A stretch of DNA of 64,000 bases from NCBI RefSeq assembly GCF_052156535.1, contig NZ_JBQKUP010000024.1, forward strand, positions 1-64,000, read 5' to 3'. This document shows positions 43,714 through 52,072 of the stretch, in pieces. The stretch comes from Nitrospira_E sp052156535 (GTDB lineage: Bacteria; Nitrospirota; Nitrospiria; Nitrospirales; UBA8639). A model generated the notes under the pieces. That model saw nothing but the letters and a program-made list of their open reading frames with translations, was not told the DNA's origin and did no database searches. The translations under genes were made by a program, and so were the position numbers. Numbering within the stretch: the stretch's first letter is position 1; every line of letters starts with the position of its first letter.

Positions 43714-46700
43714 ATGCGGCACAAAAAATATGTCTATTTCTTTGGCGGCGGCAAAGCCGAAGGATCCGGCAACATGAAGGAGCTCTTAGGAGGGAAAGGG
43801 TCGGGATTGGCTGAAATGACCAACCTGAAAATTTCTGTTCCTTCCGGGTTCACCATTACCACTGAAGCCTGTGTGGAATACTTTCATGCCAAAAAGCGCT
43901 TTCCCGCCGGGATGTGGGATCAAGCGCTGAATGGCCTGCGGCAGGTGGAAAAAACCATGAAGGCCAGACTCGGGGATCCGGACAATCCATTGCTGGTGTC
44001 GGTACGGTCAGGGGCGCGAGCGTCGATGCCCGGTATGATGGATACGGTGTTGAATCTCGGCCTCAACCAACAAACGGTTCAGGGTTTAGGCAAAAAAACC
44101 GGCAATCACCGGTTTGCCGTTGATGCCTACCGGCGGTTTATCACCATGTTTGGCAGCGTGGTCATGGGCATTTCCCGTGAACGCTTTGAACATACCCTTG
44201 AGGCGATGAAACACGCACAAGGGGTCAAGCACGATACCGATTTGACTGAAGACGCCTTGGCGCAGTTAGTGGTGCAGTATCAGGAATTGGTCAAAACCGA
44301 AACCGCGCGAGATTTTCCGCAAGATCCATTTGAACAACTTCGGATGGCGGTGGATGCGGTGTTTGATTCCTGGTTTGGGGATCGTGCCGTGACGTATCGC
44401 CGGCTCTACGATATTCCCGATGAATGGGGAACGGCCGTCAATGTCCAGTCGATGGTGTTCGGCAACATGGGTGACACCAGTGGGACAGGGGTGGCCTTCA
44501 CCCGGAATCCCGCGAACGGGGTCCCGGTCTTTTTTGGCGAGTGTCTGTTGAATGCCCAGGGCGAGGATGTCGTGGCTGGTATTCGAACTCCCCTGCCGGT
44601 CGTCGCGTTACAAGACACGTTGCCGGAGGCGTATAAGGATCTCATCAAGACCCAGCGTACCCTGGAAAAACATTATCGGGACATGCTCGATCTGGAGTTT
44701 ACGATCCAAGAGGGCAAATTGTATATGCTGCAAACCCGGATTGGAAAACGGACGGGTATTGCTGCAGTTCGGATTGCCGTAGATATGGTTCGTCAGGGGC
44801 TCATCGACCGGAGGGAAGCCGTCAAGCGGGTTGCCCCGGAACAACTTTCCCAATATCTGTACCCCATTTTCGAAAGCAGTGATGAGGCGAAATTTCAGTC
44901 AGTCGGTAAAGGGCTTCCAGCGGGTCCGGGAGCTGCGGCCGGCCGTATTGCTCTCACTCCGGATCAAGCCGTGGCCATGAAAGCCAAGGGGGAACGAACC
45001 ATCCTGGTTCGTCATGAAACCAGTCCTGATGATATTCAGGGGATGCATGCAGCCGAAGGGTTTCTGACAGCCAAGGGCGGGATGACCTCACATGCCGCTG
45101 TGGTGGCCCGTCAGATGGGAAAAGTCTGTATTGCCGGCTGTGATGCCGTGGAAGTCCTGTCGAACGGAAAGGTTCAATTTGGATCCATGATTCTGTCTGA
45201 AGGAGACTTTCTCTCCTTGAACGGGTTTGCCGGACAGGTTTATGCGGGAGACATTCCGGTGGTGGATTCCGAAGTGATCCAGGTCATTCAGGGAAGAATG
45301 GATCAGAAAGATTCCGAAAAATATCAGTATTTTTCCACGATTTTAAAATGGGCCGATGCGTTTAGAGTGCTCAAGATCCGGTCCAATGCGGACATTCCCG
45401 AGCAGGCGCACATCGCGCGAGGATTCGGTGCCGAGGGCATCGGCCTCTGCCGGACGGAACATATGTTCTTTGCCGAAGACCGGGTACCCATCATGCAGCA
45501 GATGATCCTGGCATCTTCAAGGGAAGAACGGGAGCTGTATTTAGAGCAACTCCTTCCCCTTCAACGGCAGGATTTTATCGGACTCTATCGGGAAATGAAG
45601 GGATTTCCCGTCACGATCCGCTTACTCGACCCTCCTCTCCATGAGTTCTTACCCAAACGCGAACATCTCCTGGTTGAAATCGCGAAATTGGAAGTGACCA
45701 ATGGAGATCCGCAGGTCATTCAAGAAAAACAGCGCATTCTGGATCGAGTCGAAGAGTTACATGAATATAATCCCATGCTGGGTCTTCGTGGATGTCGGCT
45801 TGGGATTACCATGCCGGAAATTACCCGCATGCAGGTTCAGGCGATTTTTGAAGCGGCCTGTGAAGTGGCGCGCGAAGGCAAAAAAATTGTGCCGGAGATT
45901 ATGATTCCGTTGGTAGGGATGCCGTCGGAGATGAAAGCCCAAAAGGAGCTGATTCAAGACGTGGCGGAAAAGACCATGGCGGAATATGGCATGAAGTTGA
46001 GTTACTTGATTGGCACCATGATCGAACTGCCTCGTGCGGCTGTAACGGCAGGGCGAATCGCCGAACATGCTGAATTCTTTTCCTTTGGGACCAATGATCT
46101 GACGCAAACGACGTTCGGGTTTTCTCGTGATGACGCAGGACCGTATATCGGGTTTTACATGGATCGCCAGGACCGGTGCCCCGTCTGTCAACGGACCAAC
46201 GTGGATTGGAAGAAAATGGTGTGCCGGATGTGCAAGGCCACGATCGACAAAAAGGCCGAAAATATTTTGGACGCAGATCCCTTTGCCGTGTTGGATCAAG
46301 AAGGGGTTGGAGCCCTCATGAAATGGGCGATTCAGGAAGGGCGGAAGACGCGCCCGTTAATTAAACTTGGAATCTGCGGAGAGCATGGTGGTGAACCAAG
46401 TTCCGTGGCCTTTTGTCATGAGTTAGGCCTGAATTATGTGAGCTGTTCGCCCTATCGTGTGGCGATTGCACGCCTCGCTGCGGCTCAAGCGGCAGTAGCG
46501 GTGCTCGAACGTGAGGAGAGTCAACGTGAGTCTCGATCAACGTTCCGCATAATCAACAAATCCCGGGCGGTGTCGTCCAAATCCGGTTCCGCCAACACGC
46601 CTAAAAAGGCACCATCAAAGAAAACGACTGGAAAAAAAGTTACGACCAGGAAAGTCGTGGCCGGGAAGAAACCGGCCACAAAGAAAGTAGCCGCCAAGAA

Positions 46701-46830
46701 ACCGGCGGCGAAGAGCACCGTGAAGAAAAATGTCGTGACAAAGACAACAGGCAAGAAGAGCGCATCCAAGAAAAAGGCTTCTCCCTCTCCTACACGTAAA
46801 AAACCGACTGCGGCTGCTAAAAGGCGGTGA
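43714..46830 (+). CDS. ppdK: Pyruvate phosphate dikinase with zinc-ribbon insert and basic tail
   Basis: 1038 residues from the ATG at 43714 (GGAG 9 nt ahead); an earlier ATG at 43609 gives 35 unrelated residues. Interconverts pyruvate, ATP and phosphate with PEP, AMP and diphosphate. Nucleotide-binding part KGSGLAEM near the start; phospho-His in GGMTSHAAVVARQMG; PEP-site block and active Cys in KLGICGEHGGEP. Two additions: an insert after GFSRDDAG with CPVC and CRMC, a probable zinc ribbon; and a C-terminal tail (948-1038) with 27 Lys, 5 Arg and no acidic residue, similar to histone H1-like proteins. Its stop overlaps ribD (GTGA). In an autotroph using reductive TCA this enzyme would supply PEP. 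Confidence 0.9.
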   Translation: MRHKKYVYFFGGGKAEGSGNMKELLGGKGSGLAEMTNLKISVPSGFTITTEACVEYFHAKKRFPAGMWDQALNGLRQVEKTMKARLGDPDNPLLVSVRSGARASMPGMMDTVLNLGLNQQTVQGLGKKTGNHRFAVDAYRRFITMFGSVVMGISRERFEHTLEAMKHAQGVKHDTDLTEDALAQLVVQYQELVKTETARDFPQDPFEQLRMAVDAVFDSWFGDRAVTYRRLYDIPDEWGTAVNVQSMVFGNMGDTSGTGVAFTRNPANGVPVFFGECLLNAQGEDVVAGIRTPLPVVALQDTLPEAYKDLIKTQRTLEKHYRDMLDLEFTIQEGKLYMLQTRIGKRTGIAAVRIAVDMVRQGLIDRREAVKRVAPEQLSQYLYPIFESSDEAKFQSVGKGLPAGPGAAAGRIALTPDQAVAMKAKGERTILVRHETSPDDIQGMHAAEGFLTAKGGMTSHAAVVARQMGKVCIAGCDAVEVLSNGKVQFGSMILSEGDFLSLNGFAGQVYAGDIPVVDSEVIQVIQGRMDQKDSEKYQYFSTILKWADAFRVLKIRSNADIPEQAHIARGFGAEGIGLCRTEHMFFAEDRVPIMQQMILASSREERELYLEQLLPLQRQDFIGLYREMKGFPVTIRLLDPPLHEFLPKREHLLVEIAKLEVTNGDPQVIQEKQRILDRVEELHEYNPMLGLRGCRLGITMPEITRMQVQAIFEAACEVAREGKKIVPEIMIPLVGMPSEMKAQKELIQDVAEKTMAEYGMKLSYLIGTMIELPRAAVTAGRIAEHAEFFSFGTNDLTQTTFGFSRDDAGPYIGFYMDRQDRCPVCQRTNVDWKKMVCRMCKATIDKKAENILDADPFAVLDQEGVGALMKWAIQEGRKTRPLIKLGICGEHGGEPSSVAFCHELGLNYVSCSPYRVAIARLAAAQAAVAVLEREESQRESRSTFRIINKSRAVSSKSGSANTPKKAPSKKTTGKKVTTRKVVAGKKPATKKVAAKKPAAKSTVKKNVVTKTTGKKSASKKKASPSPTRKKPTAAAKRR

Positions 46831-47957
46831 CGTCCGTCCCATCAGATGACACCTACATGAAGCGAGCCCTTTCCCTCGCCGCCAAGGGGAAAGGGCGTAC
46901 GAGTCCCAATCCCATGGTAGGGGCCGTGATCGTCAAGGATGGGCAGATCGTAGGAGAAGCCTATCACCGACAATCCGGCGAACCTCATGCAGAAATTTTA
47001 GCGCTCCATCAAGCGGGCCCTCGAGCGCGAGGGGCCGTCCTCTATGTGACGTTAGAACCCTGTTGTCATAACAACAAACGCACGCCTCCCTGTGTCCCAC
47101 TCCTCATTCAGTCCGGGTTAGCCAGAATATGCGTGGCGATGGTCGATCCCAATCCACAAGTCAATGGGCGCGGGCTTCAACAACTCAAGCAAGCCAATGT
47201 TCCGGTATCGGTTGGGGTATTAGAACAGGCTGCCTGGCAATTGAATACGGTTTATGCCTATTGGATCACGACCGGACGCCCGTTGGTGACTCTTAAAGGG
47301 GCAATGACCTTGGATGGAAAAATTGCGACGGCCACCGGTGAGTCACGGTGGATCACAGGGGAACGTGCACGTCAGGATGTCCATCGTTTGCGTAACCAGA
47401 TGGATGCCATTCTGGTTGGCGTCGGAACGGTCATTGCCGATGATCCTGAATTGTCGGCTAGAGGAACAACGATGACAAACAGACGTGTGGGACGGCAACC
47501 GGTCAGAGTCGTTCTCGATAGCCGATTGCGCATTCCCTCCAATGCCAAGGTTTTGCAATGGGTGGGTGAGCAGCCCACCATTTTATGCACGACCACACAG
47601 GCTCCACCCCAAAGAATCGCACACTTGAGAAAACGTGGCATTCAGGTGTGGGTGTTGCCCGGGCAAGCCGGACGAGTTTCCTTGAAGGCCTGTCTATCCC
47701 GATTAGGGAAAGAGGGTCTCGCCTCGGTGCTCATCGAGGGAGGGGGTACGGTGAATGCTGCGGCGTTTCAACAGGGACTGGTGAATCAGGTAAGATTGTA
47801 TATGACTCCAAAGCTGCTCGGAGGGCAGGATGCCATTGGCCTCATCGGGGGACAGTCCCCGAAAACGCTGAATCGGGCCTGGCTACTTGCTGATTGCCAA
47901 CTCAAAAAGCTCGGGAATGATTGGCTCGTCACGGGAACGATTGAACCACGAAAGTGA
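46827..47957 (+). CDS. ribD: Riboflavin biosynthesis deaminase/reductase RibD
   Basis: 376 residues from a GTG overlapping the ppdK stop. N-terminal deaminase with HAE zinc site (GEPHAEILAL) and PCxxxxxxPPC-type ligands (LEPCCHNNKRTPPCVP); C-terminal reductase starting near RPLVTLKGAMTLDGKIA. Converts the first pyrimidine intermediate of riboflavin synthesis in two steps. Complete; no FMN riboswitch was seen nearby. Its translational coupling to ppdK is unusual. Confidence 0.95.
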   Translation: MTSVPSDDTYMKRALSLAAKGKGRTSPNPMVGAVIVKDGQIVGEAYHRQSGEPHAEILALHQAGPRARGAVLYVTLEPCCHNNKRTPPCVPLLIQSGLARICVAMVDPNPQVNGRGLQQLKQANVPVSVGVLEQAAWQLNTVYAYWITTGRPLVTLKGAMTLDGKIATATGESRWITGERARQDVHRLRNQMDAILVGVGTVIADDPELSARGTTMTNRRVGRQPVRVVLDSRLRIPSNAKVLQWVGEQPTILCTTTQAPPQRIAHLRKRGIQVWVLPGQAGRVSLKACLSRLGKEGLASVLIEGGGTVNAAAFQQGLVNQVRLYMTPKLLGGQDAIGLIGGQSPKTLNRAWLLADCQLKKLGNDWLVTGTIEPRK

Positions 47958-48065
47958 GGGTCTACTAAGTCATAGACAATAAGCACGTTGATGGTGTCTG
48001 CTATCCATTACCATAGATGAAACTCCAATCGTGTGTCGAACAGAAAAACCGGGGAGATCGCGCTT

Positions 48066-48860
48066 ATGACCACTCTCAATCACATCGACGGGCAGGATTT
48101 AGCATTAGCGGTAGATCTCTTAGAGAACCCCAGCTTTGCCGCCAAAGTTACGAATCTCATCGGAGGGCCGGTTGAAAGGGCCATCACCATGCTGCCCGAG
48201 GGATTTTCCAACAAACTCCTGACGACTACGCACAAAGCCCTGAACAAAGCGTTGGATCTGGCTGTCTCCAGTATAGATGAACGGTATCGGGGTGAACCCG
48301 CCAATGGGGCCCACCGGGTTTTGACGACCGTCAGTGGGGCAATCGGGGGAGCCATGGGGCTCATGGCATTGAGTGTAGAATTGCCGATCTCTACGACACT
48401 CATGTTGCGGTCTATTGCCGATATCGCGAGAAGTGAGGGAGAACCCATAATGGAGGCTGGGAGCAAGCTGGCCTGCTTGGAGGTGTTCGCCATGGGGGGC
48501 ACCAGTCAAGCGGATGACGGGGCGGAAACGGGATATTTTGCGGTGAGGGCCGCGTTGGCGGGTGCGATGACCGAAGCGGGCAAGTATCTACTCGAACGTG
48601 GGTTGACGAGGTCAGGCACCCCGCCATTGGTCAGATTTCTGTCTGAAATTGCCTCACGGTACAGTATCCAAGTATCAGAGAAAGCGGCTGCCCAGGCGAT
48701 CCCGTTGTTGGGGGCCGCAGGGGGAGCCACCATCAATTTGCTGTTTATGGATCATTTTCAAAATATGGCACGTGGCCATTTTATCGTGCGGAGATTGGAA
48801 CGCGCACATGGCAAAGAGGCCATCCAAGAGGCCTATCGAAAGTTTGCCGCCAGGAATTAG
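48066..48860 (+). CDS. EcsC family protein
   Basis: 264 residues from the ATG at 48066, preceded by GGGGAG; a GTG at 48033 is a possible longer start. Contains EcsC family hallmarks: glycine-rich hydrophobic segments (SGAIGGAMGLMALSVELPISTTLM), AGSKLACLEVFAMGG, and C-terminal FMDHFQNMARGHFIVRRLER. In Bacillus, EcsC is associated with an ABC transporter; no ABC genes lie here. Probably membrane-associated; function unclear. Confidence 0.82.
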   Translation: MTTLNHIDGQDLALAVDLLENPSFAAKVTNLIGGPVERAITMLPEGFSNKLLTTTHKALNKALDLAVSSIDERYRGEPANGAHRVLTTVSGAIGGAMGLMALSVELPISTTLMLRSIADIARSEGEPIMEAGSKLACLEVFAMGGTSQADDGAETGYFAVRAALAGAMTEAGKYLLERGLTRSGTPPLVRFLSEIASRYSIQVSEKAAAQAIPLLGAAGGATINLLFMDHFQNMARGHFIVRRLERAHGKEAIQEAYRKFAARN

Positions 48861-49326
48861 ATTTGTCGCGTCCCGGGCGCGTCATCCCCGCAGGTGGGAG
48901 ACATCAGCAACAGCATTGTCATGCTAAGCCCCTTCGACTCCGCTCAGGGCAGGCATGGCCTGGTTGGACTGGGCTTAGATCCTTCGTTGCTTTCAAGAGG
49001 ACAAGGGGAAGTGCGAAATCTTCTAGCGCCTGCTCTGCGCTGGGCCGAAGGGTTTGTCCTGCGAGCAACGTCGAAGGGCTGGAACCATAATTTCCGTATG
49101 ATCCCCAAAAAGTCTACTTCGAGTTCAGCGATTACTCCACTCCCTCTATCTTCTACGAAAATCCGCATAGTCTTTGTTTCATTCTCTTTTGAACCTTTCA
49201 GGAATTTTTATCGTCCGACAGTGGCACTGAGCCCATAGGAATGTCCGGTAAAATATGAGAAGATTAAGTACTGAAGCCTCAGTGATTTGAAAGGCTTCAT
49301 TGTCAAAATTGTTAGAGTAACACGGT
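48861..49326. other. Gene-free region with short repeat
   Basis: About 470 bases downstream of the EcsC gene. Holds the short element at 48930-48954 and no credible gene; short frames here are made by the repeat. A promoter for the esterase gene is expected before 49327. Confidence 0.5.
48930..48954. repeat. Short 26-bp interspersed element
   Basis: CCCTTCGACTCCGCTCAGGGC with AGGC after it, the same unit as in repeat copies A (25591-25613), B (26764-26787) and C (29243-29268). Here it stands alone about 70 nt past the stop of the EcsC-family gene. Confidence 0.75.
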
Positions 49327-50652
49327 ATGAAAAATCTTATTGTCCTGCTTTCAGGCTTAATGGTGGCCCTGGTGGCTCTTCCCATTTTGGCCCATTCCCC
49401 GCCGGAAATGGAAAAGAGCGAGGCCTTCGAGTCTTCGGGCAGGAGTCTGTCCACATTGGTGAAAGCCTATGTGTTGGAAGACTCTCCGGAAAAAGCCAAC
49501 GAGCTGTTAGCTGACATTCAACATATGCCGGAGGCCAATGTTGACTCCATTTCAAAAATTCTTCAGCAGCCGACCCCGTATGAGGCTCAACCGGTTGGGT
49601 CCCAACCCCGTCGCTCTATTCGGGTGAGGGGAGTGGATGCTGAATATGCTTTGTATGTTCCGCCTTCCTATTCACCTGAACAGCCAATGGCATTCATTCT
49701 GTGTTTGCATGGGGCAGGGTTTACGGGTGAAGCCTATCTGGATCGCTGGATTCCACGTCTGGGTGATAAATATATTCTGGCCTGTCCTTCGGTGACCATG
49801 GGGTCATGGTGGACCAGATACGGCGAGGATCTGGCGTTAACGGTCTTACAGGAGGTTCAGAAGGATTACCATATCGATCCGGATCGGGTCTTTCTCTCCG
49901 GCATGTCCAATGGCGGTATTGGAACCTGGATTATCGGGATGCATCATGCGGATCGCTTTGCGGGTATTGCGCCGATGGCCAGTGGTATTGATGATGTGCT
50001 GTTTCCCTTCGTTGAAAATTTAGTTCATACGCCCGTCTATGTCATTCATGGCGCGGCGGATCAGGTTATGCCTGTGCAGTTGAGTCGCGATCTTGTTAAA
50101 GAGATGGAGCGCCGCGGCATTCCCTATCAGTACCAGGAACATACCTGGACACATCCCCATGCGGGAGGGCATTTCTTTCCCAGGCAGGCCCTGCCGGAAC
50201 TGATGAACTGGTTTGATGCTCAACAACGAGAGCCATTACCACGGACTATTTCGTTGGTTCGGGATGCGACCCATCTCACGCCATTCTCGTGGGTGCGGAT
50301 CGATATGACGGATCAGATTGCCGCCTTTACCGAAAACCTGATTGACAGCCGCGATGAATTTATTACGGGAGGGGTGTACGCCAAATTACACGCGCGAGTC
50401 ACAGCTCCCAACAAGATCGTGGTGAGCACCAATCGTATTCGCCGCTATACCCTGTTTCTGAATCAGAACCTGGTCGATTTTTCCAAACCTATTATGGTGG
50501 AAACGAATGGGGTGATATCTTTTGACGAGATGGCCAACCCTCGCATCGAAACGCTTTTAAAGGAAGTCCGACACCGCTCTGACACCCATACACTCTTTCC
50601 TGTCAAACTCACCATAGATGTGCCCTCTCCTGATATTCTGAATGAGAAGTAG
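49327..50652 (+). CDS. Exported alpha/beta hydrolase (esterase/peptidase-like)
   Basis: 441 residues. Signal peptide (1-22, IVLLSGLMVALVALPILAHS), then an alpha/beta hydrolase domain (about 105-310): ILCLHGAGF oxyanion region, nucleophile GMSNGG, Asp in HGAADQVMP, His in TWTHPHAGGH. Resembles phospholipase/carboxylesterase or polyhydroxyalkanoate depolymerase-type esterases. The last 100 residues look beta-rich. Exported to the periplasm. Substrate unknown. Confidence 0.85.
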   Translation: MKNLIVLLSGLMVALVALPILAHSPPEMEKSEAFESSGRSLSTLVKAYVLEDSPEKANELLADIQHMPEANVDSISKILQQPTPYEAQPVGSQPRRSIRVRGVDAEYALYVPPSYSPEQPMAFILCLHGAGFTGEAYLDRWIPRLGDKYILACPSVTMGSWWTRYGEDLALTVLQEVQKDYHIDPDRVFLSGMSNGGIGTWIIGMHHADRFAGIAPMASGIDDVLFPFVENLVHTPVYVIHGAADQVMPVQLSRDLVKEMERRGIPYQYQEHTWTHPHAGGHFFPRQALPELMNWFDAQQREPLPRTISLVRDATHLTPFSWVRIDMTDQIAAFTENLIDSRDEFITGGVYAKLHARVTAPNKIVVSTNRIRRYTLFLNQNLVDFSKPIMVETNGVISFDEMANPRIETLLKEVRHRSDTHTLFPVKLTIDVPSPDILNEK

Positions 50653-50694
50653 TGGCCTTTCAGGATCAGTCTGGTTGGTCGATTTTTCCTGTTG

Positions 50695-51621
50695 TTAACT
50701 CGAATGATGACCCGCCTTGCTTGAAGAGTGGAACAGGCCTTGTTTCAGGAAAGCTCCCAACCACATGCCAACAAGTAGAAGGATACCCAGGTAACTGCCC
50801 GTATCACGGAACCAACTGGAATGTTCGTGAAATTCAAGAACATCTAGTTGAGTGGGCGTGACAAAACGTCCACGAATCGAAACAGAAGCGGAGTGATCCA
50901 GAATTTCCTGAGCGCTCTTGATTTCTTCACCATTGAAGAGACCAAGCATATCGCCTTCCGGGGTTTTCACATAGGAAGATCGATCCGATTCCAGAGGACG
51001 TCCTGGACGAGCCTCCAATTCTTCAAGTGTTCGGATGAAATGGTTATTGGCGTTTCGAGGTCCTTCAATGAGAACCAAAGGCAGCGCAAAGTACAGTAGG
51101 AGTAACGACGCCGATATCCCCACTTTGAAAGGAGACCAGGTCGAGATTGGCAGCGGCTGTGATATTCCCTTTCGCCATTGCCATCCTATATAAAGTAGGC
51201 CTCCCCCGGTCATGATATAGGTTGTAAGACTTTCCGGCCAGAATAACCCCACATTCCATAAGTCCCATGACAGTGGGGCAAAAAAATGGACCCCATTGGC
51301 CCATTTTGTTTGAAGGCCATCAAGCACGAGATGAAGGAGGACGTTGACGCCGAGAATCATGAACACGGCTTTTGGCGTTTTTGAAAGGAAGGCTAAGGCC
51401 CCGCATAGCACCAACGTGACGAATAAGGATGCTTGGGCAATACAGTAGAGTCGAATGGTATAAGGATCGCTTCCCGGCAAGATTCCCAGTAGGACTCTTT
51501 GAAAAATCCATGGGATGTCCGGAAGCAAACACCCCAGGCACACCAGTTTAGGGTCGATCCCCGGTTTAACGGCCTGATTCAGAAAGCCTTGCACTCCGAT
51601 GTGGGCTAAGGTGTTAGGCAC
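50695..51621 (-). CDS. YdjM-like membrane-bound metal-dependent hydrolase
   Basis: 308 residues. N-terminal HIGVQGFLNQAVKPG, then GCLLPDIPWIF and LHLVLDGLQTKW, the His/Asp pattern of the YdjM (PF04307-type) family, with several transmembrane segments (about 60-100, 150-180, 270-290). The E. coli YdjM is an LexA-controlled inner-membrane protein. Function of the family is uncertain. Located at the left edge of the large-gene accessory stretch. Confidence 0.75.
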   Translation of the reverse strand: MPNTLAHIGVQGFLNQAVKPGIDPKLVCLGCLLPDIPWIFQRVLLGILPGSDPYTIRLYCIAQASLFVTLVLCGALAFLSKTPKAVFMILGVNVLLHLVLDGLQTKWANGVHFFAPLSWDLWNVGLFWPESLTTYIMTGGGLLYIGWQWRKGISQPLPISTWSPFKVGISASLLLLYFALPLVLIEGPRNANNHFIRTLEELEARPGRPLESDRSSYVKTPEGDMLGLFNGEEIKSAQEILDHSASVSIRGRFVTPTQLDVLEFHEHSSWFRDTGSYLGILLLVGMWLGAFLKQGLFHSSSKAGHHSS

Positions 51622-52072
51622 GTCTTCCTCGTAAATAATAGTGAATTAAACGTTAAAACTTGGCATCCGCGATTAATCCTAAAAACGGCAGTTGGCCATC
51701 TCGAAACCCTTCTAATGCCGCGGAAGGCGGGGCGCTCAGGGCGAACGGACTCTCACCCAACGGTTGACCACTTCGATACTCCGTCCGTGCTGAGGCTCTC
51801 GAAGCATGAACGGGCTCGCGGCCCTGTAACTCCCGTTTTTAGGTTAATGATAATCAATTGCCCTTTATAAGGGGAGTATCTCTCCAGCCATTACGCTCTC
51901 AGACGCGATTTCATTGTATGCCTGCCCTGTCACTCTGGATACTCTTACAGGTATGAATGAAGAGCTTGAAGGTTTCCCAACGGTTCTATCGTGATGCAAC
52001 TATAAGAAAGCAGGGAACTCAATAAGGATCCGGTTCATTACTTACTCCAAGGATAGAAGAGGCGATGCCGTT
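51622..52072. other. Gene-free region beside large nuclease gene
   Basis: About 450 bases. Contains a stretch near 51770-51815 faintly like the short repeat element (CTTCGATACTCCG, CTGAGG), too diverged to call. No gene seen. Confidence 0.4.

Noticed and set aside
51770..51815. A further copy of the short repeat
   Set aside because: Only short matching blocks (CTTCGA, CTCCG, CTGAGG) at wrong spacing; too weak to call.
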